Assembly (NCBI RefSeq): GCF_016679925.1
Contig: NZ_JAEQBW010000007.1
Coordinates: 1 to 64,000, forward strand
Source of the DNA: Marivirga aurantiaca
GTDB lineage: Bacteria > Bacteroidota > Bacteroidia > Cytophagales > Cyclobacteriaceae
Direction: 5' to 3'
DNA: 64,000 nucleotides
Shown here: positions 18,132 through 29,233 of the stretch, in pieces
Layout of the letters: each line of letters opens with the position of its first letter
Position numbering within the stretch: position 1 is the stretch's first letter
Notes under the pieces: model-generated
The model's database searches: none
Seen by the model: only the letters and a program-made list of their open reading frames with translations
What the model was told of the DNA's origin: nothing
Program-made: the position numbers and the translations under genes

Positions 18132-18619
18132 TTAAGCAAGTATAACTTTATAGTTCTGTTTTTCAAATTTTAGCTCGTTAATTCTTACGGTATATTGAGT
18201 TTTTCCTGTTGAACAAATCTCAAAGCTGACAAGACTTCCTGCAGTTTATTTATAGGATGGGTAAACACAGATTTCAAATTACCCAATCACACACAACAAG
18301 CTGAAACTAGAAATTAGTTTTACCTATACCTTATAAATAAAATATATTAGTTGCTTTTTATGTTTTAAATTTCGAAATTTAATTAACGTTTCGGGAGAGC
18401 TTTAGCTCTCTAAATGTTTCAAGAGGTAGATAAAACGATACTCAGTGATCGTTTCACCCCAAAGGCGAGTTAAAGCTCGCCTTTTGAATTTTACTCCACT
18501 TTACATCCGGGTTTTTAAGTTATAATCTTCTTCTTACTTACTGTTGCAGTAGGAACTAAAGCATACTCAGTGAAATCAATAAAATTGCGCTAAATTTGAA
18601 TAACTAAATAAAGAGAAAG
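18132..18619. other. 488-base intergenic region with a hairpin-rich element
   Basis: No convincing open frame is present. The stretch is the divergent promoter region between the zinc-ribbon gene and the hemolysin III gene. It holds a cluster of three hairpins (listed separately, 18391-18484). A TAnnTTTG box (18591-18598) lies 21 bases before the hemolysin III start and may be its -7 element, although no matching -33 TTTG is evident at the usual spacing. Confidence 0.5.
18391..18484. repeat. Three-hairpin palindromic element
   Basis: Three perfect stems lie in a row: GAGAGC/GCTCTC with loop TTTA (18395-18410), AAACGAT/ATCGTTT with an 8-base loop (18433-18454), and AAAGGCGAG/CTCGCCTTT with a 6-base loop (18461-18484). 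The outer two share the pattern GAGnTTAAnCTC, and each is preceded by GTTTC. This looks like a REP/BIME-like intergenic element. No second copy was found in the window, and the last stem could also act as a terminator. Confidence 0.5.
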
Positions 18620-19261
18620 ATGAGTGAAAAAGTTGAGCGTCCCCAAACATTGGAAGAAGAACTGGCCAATAGTTTAACTCACGGGATTGGCGTTCTTTTT
18701 AGTGTAATAGCCATTTCCTTAATGATTACTTTTTCTGTTTTGAACGGGAGTATCCTTCACATTATTAGCAGTAGTTTTTTTGGCGGGGCTTTTTTATTGA
18801 TGTATACCTTTTCTACTTTATATCATGCCATTCAACATGCAAAAACAAAAGCACTTTTAAGGATTTTTGACCACATTAGCATCTATATATTAATTGCCGG
18901 TACTTATACACCTTTTCTGCTAATTGGGCTTGGGGATACAAAGGGATGGGTGATGTTTGGAATAGTTTGGTTTATTGCTGTTTTGGGCATTTTCTTTAAA
19001 GTGTTTTTTAAGCACCGTTTTCCCAGAATGTCTTTGATTCTTTATTTAGGTATGGGATGGATAGCTATTTTTATTGCATTGCCTTTATACAATAAACTAC
19101 CTGCTCATATTCTGAGCTTACTGTTAGCAGGAGGTCTTAGTTATACTATAGGAACTGTATTTTACGCTAATAAAAAGATGCTCTATGCGCATTCTATCTG
19201 GCATATTTTTGTGTTGATAGGAACAATTACCCACTTTATTGCAGTGATGTTTCTTATCTAG
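18620..19261 (+). CDS. Hemolysin III / PAQR-family membrane protein
   Basis: The 213-residue protein has seven hydrophobic helices and the conserved histidine and serine pattern of the hemolysin III (YqfA/TrhA) branch of the PAQR family: EELANSLTHGIGV near the N-terminus, TLYHAIQH, FDHISIYILIAGTYTPF, and SIWHIFVLIGTITHF near the end. These residues bind zinc in adiponectin receptors, which are hydrolases. In bacteria the family has been linked to membrane lipid homeostasis; true haemolysis is not implied. It stands alone on the plus strand and converges with a TerB-like gene 12 bases on. Confidence 0.9.
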   Translation: MSEKVERPQTLEEELANSLTHGIGVLFSVIAISLMITFSVLNGSILHIISSSFFGGAFLLMYTFSTLYHAIQHAKTKALLRIFDHISIYILIAGTYTPFLLIGLGDTKGWVMFGIVWFIAVLGIFFKVFFKHRFPRMSLILYLGMGWIAIFIALPLYNKLPAHILSLLLAGGLSYTIGTVFYANKKMLYAHSIWHIFVLIGTITHFIAVMFLI

Positions 19262-19273
19262 TGGAGATAGGGA

Positions 19274-19657
19274 TTAGTTTTCCCTGATGTCAAGCAGTTT
19301 TTTGATTGACTCGAAAGTTTTTGTTTCCCTTTCATGGATTAAACCATCTGCCATTATCACTTCCTGGAGATCATTAAGAATACGGACAGCGTTGATTTGT
19401 TTGTCTCTAAAGTTCAGGTAGTTGTGATAGATCAGGTGGTTGATGTCAGAATCATTTAATTCTTCATACTCGTCCTGAATATTCACAAATTCATTTCGCA
19501 ATTCATCCATATCGTCTATGTCAGGAAAATAATCTTCCATCTTTGCTAAAATCACTTCTATTTCAGCTCCTTTCAGACTGAAATCCGAATTGCCTACATG
19601 GATAAGGAGGAAAATAATAAACTCCTGGTATTGGTCGAAAATGTGATGTTTGTTCAT
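19274..19657 (-). CDS. TerB-like helical protein
   Basis: The 127-residue acidic helical protein ends with the phrase LNDLQEVIMADGLIHERETKTFESIKKLL, which resembles the ADGxIxxxE repeat of TerB-fold proteins (a metal-binding helical bundle). The N-terminal half (YQEFIIFLLIHVGNSDFSLKGAE) is compatible with the first half of that bundle. TerB-fold proteins occur in stress and membrane-linked systems; no other ter gene is nearby. The gene follows the groEL terminator on the same strand, so it has its own promoter. Function is not known. Confidence 0.6.
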   Translation of the reverse strand: MNKHHIFDQYQEFIIFLLIHVGNSDFSLKGAEIEVILAKMEDYFPDIDDMDELRNEFVNIQDEYEELNDSDINHLIYHNYLNFRDKQINAVRILNDLQEVIMADGLIHERETKTFESIKKLLDIREN

Positions 19658-19712
19658 GATCTATTTCAATTAGTTCTGTAAATCTAGTGTAATTAACTAA
19701 AAGAAAATAAAA

Positions 19713-19738
19713 AAGGCTTTGTCAATCGACAAAGCCTT
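19713..19738 (-). terminator. Rho-independent terminator of groESL
   Basis: On the minus strand a perfect 11-base stem (AAGGCTTTGTC / GACAAAGCCTT, loop of 4) is followed by a T-rich run, 26 bases after the groEL stop codon. This is a textbook intrinsic terminator and separates groESL from the TerB-like gene. Confidence 0.9.
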
Positions 19739-19763
19739 GGTTTTCTTCTAAGAACAGGGCATT

Positions 19764-21428
<1,665 letters not shown>

Positions 21429-21440
21429 TTAAAAAATGGA

Positions 21441-21719
21441 TTATAAAATTGCGAAGATGTCAGATTCCCGCATGATTAAGTATTCTTTACCTTCAACAGT
21501 GATCTCAGTCCCGGCATATTTACCATATAAAACTGAATCACCCACCTTTACAGTAATTGGCTCGTCAGGTTTACCGTTACCAACAGCTACTACATTACCT
21601 TTTTGTGGTTTTTCTTTAGCAGTATCGGGGATAATGATACCTGAAGCTGTTTTTTCTTCTGCTGCAGCTGGTTCTACCAGAACTCTGTCTGCAAGTGGTT
21701 TAATGTTTACGTTTGACAT
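21441..21719 (-). CDS. groES: Co-chaperonin GroES
   Basis: The 92-residue protein begins [17 protein letters not shown] and contains [16 protein letters not shown] (the mobile loop region) and [11 protein letters not shown], as in all GroES proteins. The frame extends 26 codons further upstream to 21797, but that extension is not homologous to GroES; the start at 21719 gives the standard length. It caps the GroEL ring. It is the first gene of the groES-groEL transcript. Upstream bases (about 21766-21800, minus strand) contain TTGACA and TACAAAAT, but not a clean Bacteroidota -7 box. Confidence 0.97.
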   Translation of the reverse strand: MSNVNIKPLADRVLVEPAAAEEKTASGIIIPDTAKEKPQKGNVVAVGNGKPDEPITVKVGDSVLYGKYAGTEITVEGKEYLIMRESDIFAIL

Positions 21720-22037
21720 ATTTTTTAGATTAGTTTTAAAAACTCGTTTTGTAAACATGGAATAGCATTTTGTATGCCACCTCTGTATTAATGTCAAAAT
21801 TGCAGGCTTTTAGAAAGAAAATATGACAGGTAAGTTTATTGCTAAAATTGAAGGTGCTTTTTTGTCAGTTTATCTTTATCTTGGAGGTTAGAGTACTATA
21901 ATTTCTCAAGCAGTTTGCTGAGAAAAACTTTTGGAATTAAGTATGTTTTTTGATCAATTGAGAATTTCATTTTTAAATTATTCGTTTACTACAATGGCAG
22001 ATTGCTGTAAAGTAGCTTCATTAAAATAATAATAACT

Positions 22038-22751
22038 ATGAAGAAATTAGCCGATGATTGGATCACCAAGGGATTACTGGATTTTGAGTATAAGAAGTAT
22101 GTGTTGCTGGCATACCTTCAATTTGTGGAGAAATCCTTTGATGAAAGAAAGCTTTATCCACCTTTTGCAGACCTGATTAGTCATTACCGAAATGTGGAAG
22201 CCTTAAAAGAAGGCAAGTCTAAACTATTACAATCTTTCCCGAAAAGACTGAACCATATAGATATCAAAAACTTTGAAATGTTTTTTGAATCAATGGAAAA
22301 GGATGACGAGCATGCGCAGGAACTGGAGGCCATCATTAATTATTCCTTGGAGCAAATGAATGGCAGGTTGAATATTGGGAAAAACATCTTTGAATCCGTT
22401 GAAAAACAATTGGTAATAGAATCGATAGGAGTGAAGGCTTTGAAAGATGATGAGGGCTTATTGTTGATTGATCAGGATTACGATAAATTTTATCATATCT
22501 ATAAATACAGGGTTTCTATTTTTGAAACTGCCCACGAAAAGGTGAGGGGCTTGCAAACTGATTTCATAGAAAGTGTGAAAAAATCCATAGGAAGCAGTAT
22601 AGAGCAATTAAAGGTGAAAATTATCAATAATATGAAGTTGGTATCTAATTTTTCTACTTTCAGAATTGTGTCTTTACAGCCTGTTCCTTATAACGAGACT
22701 TTACTACCTATAGTGAAAAGAAAATTTTCGGCTTATTTGGCAGGGAAATAA
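22038..22751 (+). CDS. Conserved hypothetical protein (237 aa)
   Basis: I do not recognise a family with a known function. The protein is soluble and mostly helical, starts MKKLADDWITKGLLDFEYKKYVLLAYLQ, has a Glu-rich central helix (DDEHAQELEAIINYSLEQM), and ends with a basic segment (KRKFSAYLAGK). The N-terminal phrase DFEYKKYxLLAYLQ is typical of a protein widespread in Cytophagales. It is encoded on the opposite strand inside the otherwise collinear miaB-secG/groESL neighbourhood, between groES (divergent) and secG (convergent, sharing a terminator). Confidence 0.8.
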   Translation: MKKLADDWITKGLLDFEYKKYVLLAYLQFVEKSFDERKLYPPFADLISHYRNVEALKEGKSKLLQSFPKRLNHIDIKNFEMFFESMEKDDEHAQELEAIINYSLEQMNGRLNIGKNIFESVEKQLVIESIGVKALKDDEGLLLIDQDYDKFYHIYKYRVSIFETAHEKVRGLQTDFIESVKKSIGSSIEQLKVKIINNMKLVSNFSTFRIVSLQPVPYNETLLPIVKRKFSAYLAGK

Positions 22752-22783
22752 AAAAAGGGAACGTTTTCACATTCCCTTTTTTT
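22751..22783. terminator. Bidirectional hairpin terminator
   Basis: A perfect 11-base stem (AAAAAAGGGAA / TTCCCTTTTTT) with a 10-base loop lies between the convergent gene at 22038 and secG. A-run and T-run on the two flanks let it work in both directions. Confidence 0.9.
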
Positions 22784-22806
22784 ATAAAATACATTTATAA
22801 ATTCTC

Positions 22807-23208
22807 TTAATTTTCTACTGTATCGTTTTCCTCTTCCTGAAGACCTTCAATAACTTGCTCGTCAGGAGCAGTTTGCTCATCCTGAGGTAATAATTGCTGA
22901 TTTTGTTCTAATCCGGGAAGTTGATTGCCATCCTGAACTTTTTCCAGATTAGGACTTGTATAACCAGAACCACCACGATCAGACTTAATCACGATTGAAG
23001 AAGTAAGTGCCAAAAGCATTAAACTGATTGCCAGTACCCATGTGATTTTTTCTAAAATGTCACCGGTTCTTTTAACGCCTACTATTTGGGTGGCACCGGA
23101 ACCTCCAAATTGACTGGTTAATCCTCCGCCTTTAGAATTTTGTGCTAATACTACTAAAACCAAAAGTATGGATACTAAAATGATTAATGTGATGATTATC
23201 GTTAACAT
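22807..23208 (-). CDS. secG: Preprotein translocase subunit SecG
   Basis: The 133-residue protein has two transmembrane helices and the SecG core: IIITLIILVSILLVLVVLAQNSKGGGLTSQ, then GATQIVGVKRTGDILEKITWVLAI. SecG is the accessory subunit of the SecYEG channel in the inner membrane. An acidic, Gln-rich C-terminal tail of about 50 residues is longer than in E. coli but usual in Bacteroidota. The gene follows the hypothetical gene at 23213 with 4 bases between them and ends at the shared terminator. Confidence 0.96.
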   Translation of the reverse strand: MLTIIITLIILVSILLVLVVLAQNSKGGGLTSQFGGSGATQIVGVKRTGDILEKITWVLAISLMLLALTSSIVIKSDRGGSGYTSPNLEKVQDGNQLPGLEQNQQLLPQDEQTAPDEQVIEGLQEEENDTVEN

Positions 23209-23212
23209 GTAT

Positions 23213-24121
23213 TTATTGTTCTTTTTTTAAATTCTCAATTTGTTCGGCAAAGTACGTCTTTTTTTGTGGAAACTTCCAAATTAATTTCTTGTAAATATCA
23301 ATTGCTTTTTGATTTCTTCCTTGTTTTACCATTAATTTTGCTAAAGTTTCTGAAATTACATCTTCAGATAGGTTGGTACTCGACAAAGAGAGATCTTCTA
23401 TTACTTTCTTTGTATCAGGATCGTTAGAGGCAAACTTCTTACTGATAATAGGCTCTTTTTCAATAAAGCTGGTAATAAGTTCAATTTGTTCCTTTTTATG
23501 TTGATCTTTTATGGCTTTTTGTTCCCTTGATTCTATTTCTTCAATGAGATCGTGATGATTTTCCTGCTCTTCTAAAGCTATTGCTTGCTTTTTCTCTACC
23601 GCTTCTTTACTTTTCTTTTTGGTGGATTTTGCCTTTTTCTTTGCCTCTGGAGCAGCCTCTTCGAGTTTTGCCAATGTTTTCCTGTAATGCTCCTTGGATT
23701 TTTTTAAGGATTCCATTTCATCTAATAATTCATGAAAAAACGAATCTGGCAAATGAGTGTCTTGGTCGGGTAATGTAGTGATGAATGTATTAGTGGACGT
23801 AGTTGAATGAGCAGGTACATTCTTAGCTTTATTATTTCGCTGCACTTCCTGTGATTTTGCTACAACTAATTCGGAACTGTTGTTGTTATTGGCAGTTATT
23901 AATAGATGCTTTAAATGCTTTCTATCCAATGAATATATTGCAGCAGTCTGCAAATCATGTTTTACGGCTTCCGGATGGTGCTTTTGATCACTAAGTACCA
24001 TTAGAGGGGTTAGAGCCTGAAAATAAGGATATTTAAGCTTTAGTTGTCTTAATGCTTCAGCATCCTCAACAGCAAGTTGATGCGGTTCCTTGATTAACGT
24101 TGTAAGCCTCGATTTATCCAC
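23213..24121 (-). CDS. Conserved protein with Lys/Glu-rich middle and C-terminal TPR-like motif
   Basis: The 302-residue protein starts with a conserved helical region (MDKSRLTTLIKEPHQLAVED, KLKYPYFQALTPLMVL). It then has a low-complexity Lys/Glu-rich stretch (about 140-200) and ends with a TPR-like motif (SETLAKLMVKQGRNQKAIDIYKKLIWKFPQKKTYFAEQIENL). No enzymatic motif is present. The gene lies between lptE and secG, a location that appears conserved in Cytophagales, suggesting a link to envelope biogenesis; that link is inference. Confidence 0.8.
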   Translation of the reverse strand: MDKSRLTTLIKEPHQLAVEDAEALRQLKLKYPYFQALTPLMVLSDQKHHPEAVKHDLQTAAIYSLDRKHLKHLLITANNNNSSELVVAKSQEVQRNNKAKNVPAHSTTSTNTFITTLPDQDTHLPDSFFHELLDEMESLKKSKEHYRKTLAKLEEAAPEAKKKAKSTKKKSKEAVEKKQAIALEEQENHHDLIEEIESREQKAIKDQHKKEQIELITSFIEKEPIISKKFASNDPDTKKVIEDLSLSSTNLSEDVISETLAKLMVKQGRNQKAIDIYKKLIWKFPQKKTYFAEQIENLKKEQ

Positions 24122-24163
24122 TGGTTAGTTTTAAGGTTTATAAATTTACAAAAAAATACCAAA

Positions 24164-24694
24164 TTACCAATTTGCTACTGATGCATTGAAAATGTCAATA
24201 ATGATTTGATCTGTTATAGTTTCTATTAATTGATCTTCCACGGCTGTAAGCTGGGTAGTATTGGGATCAAAATCATCATAAAATGAAAAAGTTCGGTTTT
24301 CAAAATTGAAGGTTTCATCTTTGGTGTTTACATAACTCGCTTTCACAGTTATGGTTAATCTTTGCCCACCTGCTCTATCCGCTACGTTTCTGTCACCGGA
24401 AGAAGTAATTGCAATAGGAGTTACCCTATAACCGGTTATACTTCCTTCCAATTGTAAATCCCCATTATTGTCTACGAATTCCAGACTGGTATTTTGCTGA
24501 TAATAATCCCTGATTTCTTCAGTAAATGTTTGCTGCAAACTGGGTGGCCCATTGCCGGCATCGTTATTGAAATATTGAATAGACATCGTTTTCACACTGG
24601 GAGCGATGGATGCGCCCGTAAATGAATACACTCCACAACCTGTAGCGGCCAGGAGAATCATACAGCTAAGTAAAAGTTTAATTCTGGAGGTCAT
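24164..24694 (-). CDS. lptE: LptE-family LPS-assembly lipoprotein
   Basis: The 176-residue protein has a lipoprotein signal (MILLAATGCGVYSFTG, Cys at about 20) followed by the LptE family phrases SIAPSVKTMSIQYFNN, LQQTFTEEIRDYYQQNTSL and LEGSITGYRVTPI. LptE plugs the LptD barrel in the outer membrane and helps insert lipopolysaccharide. The gene overlaps the end of the sigma-54 activator gene by 17 bases, so translation may be coupled. Confidence 0.9.
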   Translation of the reverse strand: MTSRIKLLLSCMILLAATGCGVYSFTGASIAPSVKTMSIQYFNNDAGNGPPSLQQTFTEEIRDYYQQNTSLEFVDNNGDLQLEGSITGYRVTPIAITSSGDRNVADRAGGQRLTITVKASYVNTKDETFNFENRTFSFYDDFDPNTTQLTAVEDQLIETITDQIIIDIFNASVANW

Positions 24695-25958
24695 ATTGTT
24701 TTATCTTTCTATATAAAGTACGCTCCGATATCCCCAAATCTTGTGCCGCATATTTTCTTTTGTTATTATTTTTTACGAGGGCTTTGTGAATCATTTCCTT
24801 TTCCTGCTTTTCCAGGGAAAGTGAATCATCTTCAATTTCATGTTCGGCATCCTGAACATCTTCCAGGTCATAGTTATTGTTTTCCTCCTCTTCCTTTTTA
24901 GCACTTAGTAAATAAGGGGCACTATCATTATTGTCCGATTTAAATTCATTATGTCTCATCTCAAATAACTCTTCGTGGTCTTTGATGATTTCATCTCCGT
25001 AATTCTCATTTTTGAGTACCCTGTGAACCAGTTTCTTTAATTCTTCCACATCATTCCTCATGTCAAAGAGTATTTTATACAAAATATCCCTTTCAGAAAA
25101 ATTCTCTTTATCTGAACCCTTCTCTCCCTGATTGTGATAGAGAGCAGGCATCATATTGCCTTCTTGAGGCAAATATTTCATTAATATTTCTGCATTAATC
25201 TCCCTTTCTATTTCCAGCAATGAAATTTGTTCCGCTATATTTTTCAGTTGCCTTATATTGCCGGGATAGCGATAACCTACCAAAACGTTCTTCGCATCAT
25301 CTGTAAGTTTAATGGGAGTCATGCCATATTTTTCAGCAAAATCGCTGCTGAATTTTCTAAATAATAGTTCCACATCATTGCCTCTTTCCCTCAAAGGAGG
25401 CACAAAGATGGGTACTGTGTTTAAACGATAGTACAAATCTTCGCGGAACTTACCTTTCTCCACTGCTTTGATCAGGTTTACGTTGGTGGCGGCCACTACG
25501 CGTACATTCGTTTTATTTACTTTTGACGAGCCTACCCTTATAAATTCACCATTTTCAAGTACCCTAAGCAAACGGGATTGAGTAGGTAAGGGCATTTCGC
25601 CAATTTCATCCAGGAAAATGGTTCCTCCGTCTGTTACTTCAAAATAACCTTTTCGGGCATCATACGCACCGGTAAATGAGCCTTTTTCATGACCAAACAA
25701 TTCCGAATCAATAGTTCCTTCCGGAATAGCTCCACAGTTCACTGCAATGAACTGGCCATGTTTGCGTACACTTAACTGGTGTATTATTTTTGAAAAGGAT
25801 TCCTTACCTACACCGCTTTCTCCTGTGATAAGCACAGTCATATCAGTAGGAGCTACTTGCATAGCTACTTTGATGGCATAGTTCAGTTGGTTGGAGTTGC
25901 CAATTATTCCAAATCTATTTTTGATAGTTTGTATTTCCAATGTGCTATTTTTTATCAA
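24678..25958 (-). CDS. Sigma-54-dependent transcriptional activator without receiver domain
   Basis: The 426-residue protein goes straight into the AAA+ domain. Walker A is [10 protein letters not shown] (about 44-53), the sigma-54 contact loop is GSFTGA (in place of GAFTGA), Walker B is [13 protein letters not shown], and arginine fingers lie in [12 protein letters not shown] Fis-type helix-turn-helix ([22 protein letters not shown]) closes the protein. An acidic linker of about 130 residues precedes the HTH. With no N-terminal sensory domain its activity may be set by expression or by a partner. It overlaps miaB by 14 bases and lptE by 17 bases. Confidence 0.93.
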   Translation of the reverse strand: MIKNSTLEIQTIKNRFGIIGNSNQLNYAIKVAMQVAPTDMTVLITGESGVGKESFSKIIHQLSVRKHGQFIAVNCGAIPEGTIDSELFGHEKGSFTGAYDARKGYFEVTDGGTIFLDEIGEMPLPTQSRLLRVLENGEFIRVGSSKVNKTNVRVVAATNVNLIKAVEKGKFREDLYYRLNTVPIFVPPLRERGNDVELLFRKFSSDFAEKYGMTPIKLTDDAKNVLVGYRYPGNIRQLKNIAEQISLLEIEREINAEILMKYLPQEGNMMPALYHNQGEKGSDKENFSERDILYKILFDMRNDVEELKKLVHRVLKNENYGDEIIKDHEELFEMRHNEFKSDNNDSAPYLLSAKKEEEENNNYDLEDVQDAEHEIEDDSLSLEKQEKEMIHKALVKNNNKRKYAAQDLGISERTLYRKIKQYDLQN

Positions 25959-27420
25959 TTGCTTTTCCCAGTAGAGTAGCTCCGGTGCATTCCTCTACCA
26001 ATACATTAACATAATCCCCTTTCTTGAAGTTTTCCTTAGGGAAAATCACCACTTTATTGGCTGAATTTCTGCCTTGCAGGTGTTCTTCGGACCTTTTGGA
26101 AAAGCCTTCTACCAATACTTCGTGTACCTTGTTTAAATCCAGTTGATTTCTTTCCAGGGAATAAAATCTTTGTTTATCAATGATTTCCTGTAACCTTCTT
26201 TTTTTAGTTTCCAACGGTATATCGTCTTCATACTTTTTCTCAGCCAATGTTCCGGGTCTTTCGGAATAGTAAAACATATAGGAGAAGTCGAATTTGACAT
26301 AATCCATCAAAGTTAAAGTATCCTTATGTTCTTCCTCGGTTTCTGAGCAGAAACCTGAAATCATATCAGATGATATGCCGCATTCTTCTCCCAAAATATT
26401 TCTGATGGCATCAACGCGATTAATGTACCACTCCCGGGTATAAGTTCGGTTCATCATTTTCAATATTCTGGAGTTACCACTTTGTGCCGGCAAATGAATG
26501 TAATTGCAGATGTTGTCGTACTTTTTAATGGTATAGAGCACTTCATCTGTAATGTCTTTAGGGTGAGAAGTAGAAAACCTTACCCTTAAATCAGGAGATA
26601 CTTTGGCGACCATCTCCAATAAATTGGCGAAATTGACAATGTCAACTTCCTCTTTACGTTCAATTTTTTCTAACTGCGCTTTATTGTTAAGTACTTCCGA
26701 CCATTTATAAGAATCTACATTCTGACCTAAAAGTGTTACTTCTCTATACCCTTTATCGTATAAATCCTGAGCCTCTTTTACGATAGAATGAGGATCCCTG
26801 CTTCTTTCCCTGCCCCTGGTAAAAGGCACTACACAGAAAGAACACATATTATCGCAACCCCGCATAATAGAAATAAGTGCAGAAATCCCGTTTGAATTCA
26901 GACGTACAGGACTGATATCAGCATAGGTTTCTTCCCTGCTGAGAAATGTATTGACAGCTTTTTCGCCATCATCAACGGTTTTTACCAAATTAGGTAAGTC
27001 ACGGTAAGCATCCGGACCGGCTACCAAATCCACTAACTTCTCTTCTTCCAATAATTTGGTTTTCAATCGCTCTGCCATGCATCCCAATACCCCAATTTGC
27101 AAGCCTGGCTTGTTGGATTTGGCTTTCTGAAAATCAGTTAATCTTTTACGGACGGTGAGCTCGGCTTTCTCCCTGATGGAGCAGGTATTTAGAAAAATAA
27201 CATCTGCATTATTGAAATCACTAGTGGTGTCAAAACCATTGTCCTTCATAATGGAAGACACAATTTCACTATCTGAGAAATTCATCTGGCACCCGTAACT
27301 TTCAATATATAGTTTACGGTTCTTGCCTGTGTTTTCCTCTTTTGAAACCTGAATACCACAGGCCTCCTCTGTTTTTTTATCTTCAAAAAGTATGTCTAAA
27401 TCCTTAATTAATTCACTCAT
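25945..27420 (-). CDS. miaB: tRNA-2-methylthio-N6-isopentenyladenosine synthase MiaB
   Basis: The protein (491 residues from the start used here, [11 protein letters not shown]) has the MiaB layout: an UPF0004 domain ([17 protein letters not shown], with further Cys in NTCSIREKA and [10 protein letters not shown]), a radical-SAM domain with [20 protein letters not shown], and a C-terminal TRAM domain. It adds a methylthio group to A37 of tRNAs that read UNN codons. The frame extends to 27468, but a TAnnTTTG box (27466-27473, minus strand) overlaps that upstream start, so 27420 is preferred. It is the first gene of the miaB-secG operon. Confidence 0.95.
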   Translation of the reverse strand: MSELIKDLDILFEDKKTEEACGIQVSKEENTGKNRKLYIESYGCQMNFSDSEIVSSIMKDNGFDTTSDFNNADVIFLNTCSIREKAELTVRKRLTDFQKAKSNKPGLQIGVLGCMAERLKTKLLEEEKLVDLVAGPDAYRDLPNLVKTVDDGEKAVNTFLSREETYADISPVRLNSNGISALISIMRGCDNMCSFCVVPFTRGRERSRDPHSIVKEAQDLYDKGYREVTLLGQNVDSYKWSEVLNNKAQLEKIERKEEVDIVNFANLLEMVAKVSPDLRVRFSTSHPKDITDEVLYTIKKYDNICNYIHLPAQSGNSRILKMMNRTYTREWYINRVDAIRNILGEECGISSDMISGFCSETEEEHKDTLTLMDYVKFDFSYMFYYSERPGTLAEKKYEDDIPLETKKRRLQEIIDKQRFYSLERNQLDLNKVHEVLVEGFSKRSEEHLQGRNSANKVVIFPKENFKKGDYVNVLVEECTGATLLGKAIDKK

Positions 27421-27848
27421 TTGTTGGATTGTGATTTTTAATCTCTCGAACTGATTATTAAAAGGCAAAGTTAATTAATATTTGTCAAAAATGACATTAT
27501 GGCAGGCTTTTTTCAGATTTTTTCAATTGCTGAGAGCCTGCTGAAAAAGTCTTAACCTGAGTTCGATTGCTATAAAATGCCGTCATGCCGGAAAATTAAG
27601 ACTTAACTTTTCTAAAAGTCTTAATTTATCCGGTATCTCGTGCTAAATATTAATGAGATCACGGATAATTTTCTTTTTGAAAATGTTAAAAGAAAATTTC
27701 CGAGATGACGTCCTAATGAAGTTTTAGGTAAATTTTAAAATCGAACTCAGGTTCTTGGGTGCATTAGATGTAAACGAGTGAGGGGAAGGCTTGTAGGAAA
27801 TACTTCGAACTGAAGCCGTTGAAGTCGATCAATAATCAGACAGACGTT
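27421..27848. other. Intergenic region pabB-miaB with family-1 element
   Basis: No gene is present. The stretch holds family-1 repeat copy A (27556-27751). Between it and miaB lies an imperfect hairpin (GCAGGCT...AGCCTGC, about 27502-27543). The probable -7 box of miaB is at 27466-27473. The 97 bases next to the pabB stop show nothing recognisable. Confidence 0.5.
27556..27751 (+). repeat. Family-1 structured repeat, copy A (196 bp)
   Basis: The ends are inverted repeats CCTGAGTTCGATT and AATCGAACTCAGG. Inside is a long stem CCGGA-(A)AATTAAGACTT / AAGTCTTAATT-TCCGG and an ATCTC/GAGAT stem. It matches copies B (43333) and C (46279) along most of its length but lacks the two G+C-rich hairpins of those copies. 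No open frame. MITE-like. Confidence 0.8.
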
Positions 27849-29144
27849 TCAGTGCGCCCTGCTCAGTACTTGCTGTATAGCATGTGCTTTTAATAAACAT
27901 TCTTCATATTCCTCCTCCGGTACAGAATCATGTGTGATGGCACTGCCCACCTGGTAATGAAGTTTGCCTGATTGCTGATTGTAAAATATAGACCTGATGA
28001 CTACATTGAAATCAAAAGAGGATAAGCCGTTGAAATAGCCAATACTGCCTGAGAAAATATTTCTTTTGGTTGTTTCATATTTTTCAATGAGTTGCATAGC
28101 CCTTATTTTTGGAGCTCCGGTCATACTGCCCATAGGAAATGCATTCCGTATGATGTCCACACTGGAAATCCTGTCTTTAGGGAGGGCACTTATGGTACTT
28201 ATCATTTGATGAACATGCCTAAAGCTATAGATTCCAAAGAATTCATCTACTTTTACACTACCAGGCATAGCCGATTTGGCCAGATCGTTTCTTACCAGGT
28301 CTACAATCATCATGTTTTCGGCCTGTTCCTTTTCACTTTTGCTCAATGCTAATTTAGATAAGTAATCCTCCTCCGGATCCTCACTTCTCCTGGCCGTTCC
28401 TTTAATAGGCTGACTGATTATTTTTCCATCTTCTAATTTGATGAATCTTTCGGGGGAAGCGCATAGCACATATTTTTCTTCCCATTTTAACAAGCTGGAA
28501 AAAGGAGTAGGGGAGTGCTCTGAAAGTTTTAAAAATTCCCTGATGGGATCAAAGTTTTCTATTTCAGTGGAAAAATTGATACAATAGTTTATTTCATAGA
28601 TATCGCCTTCCACTATGTGTTGTTTTAAAATATTAACTGTTTCTAAATAGGCCTTTCTTGAAGTATGTGCTATTATGGGGTTAATTTTTTTAGATATAAA
28701 AGTTGTTGAGGTTTTGTTGTTCTTGATGATTTTATCGAGTTCCTTTTGGTAAAATTCTACCTTTTCTGATTCAATAATTACCTGATTCCCATGAAAATGG
28801 AAAATGCAATCAGGCTCGAAAAATCCCATGGGCTCCCAATTGATTTCTTCCGGATTATTGCTTTCAAGTTTCTCCAACTCATTTTTAAGGTCGTAAGAAA
28901 AATAGCCATACAACTTTTGCTCCTGATGGTTGTTCAGGTATTCTTTGAGCTTATTAAAATGATCGTTCCCCTGAATTTTTATTTCCCTATGGCCAATAGC
29001 CAGTTGGTGGGTAAATGTACCATTCGGATAGTTTTCTGTTTGTTGAGGATTGAAATAGCATACATAGGGGAACTGTTGTGCCCACCTTAAAATGTATACA
29101 ATTGCTTGTTTATTTATTGATACAGTTGTTTCTCCCTCCCTCAA
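27849..29144 (-). CDS. pabB: Aminodeoxychorismate synthase component I (PabB type)
   Basis: The chorismate-binding domain is complete: KQHIVEGDIYEINYCINF, SERFIKLEDGKIISQPIKGTARR, SEKEQAENMMIVDLVRNDLAK, FGIYSFRHVHQMISTI, FPMGSMTGAPKIRAMQLIE, SIGYFNGL and VGSAITHDSVPEEEYEE. This enzyme turns chorismate into 4-amino-4-deoxychorismate for folate. PabB rather than TrpE is preferred because no trp genes are near and length (431) is short. The frame continues to a GTG at 29237 that overlaps the YceI gene, but that extension runs through a strong terminator; I use the TTG at 29144 (LREGETTVSINKQ). The start is uncertain. Confidence 0.88.
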   Translation of the reverse strand: MREGETTVSINKQAIVYILRWAQQFPYVCYFNPQQTENYPNGTFTHQLAIGHREIKIQGNDHFNKLKEYLNNHQEQKLYGYFSYDLKNELEKLESNNPEEINWEPMGFFEPDCIFHFHGNQVIIESEKVEFYQKELDKIIKNNKTSTTFISKKINPIIAHTSRKAYLETVNILKQHIVEGDIYEINYCINFSTEIENFDPIREFLKLSEHSPTPFSSLLKWEEKYVLCASPERFIKLEDGKIISQPIKGTARRSEDPEEDYLSKLALSKSEKEQAENMMIVDLVRNDLAKSAMPGSVKVDEFFGIYSFRHVHQMISTISALPKDRISSVDIIRNAFPMGSMTGAPKIRAMQLIEKYETTKRNIFSGSIGYFNGLSSFDFNVVIRSIFYNQQSGKLHYQVGSAITHDSVPEEEYEECLLKAHAIQQVLSRAH

Positions 29145-29180
29145 AATTTCTAATTTGATTTGTTCTGAAAACAAAATTGC

Positions 29181-29213
29181 AAAAAAAAAAGCCCTGCATA
29201 ACTGCAGAGCCTT
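29181..29213 (-). terminator. Rho-independent terminator of the YceI gene
   Basis: On the minus strand an 11-base stem (AAGGCTCTGCA / TGCAGGGCTTT, two G-T wobbles, loop GTTA) is followed by ten T. It starts 21 bases after the YceI stop and lies inside the upstream extension of the pabB frame. Confidence 0.88.
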
Positions 29214-29233
29214 AAAATTTCTTTCAAAAAAAA

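Noticed and set aside
21720-21797. Upstream extension of groES
   Set aside because: Adds 26 residues not found in GroES proteins.
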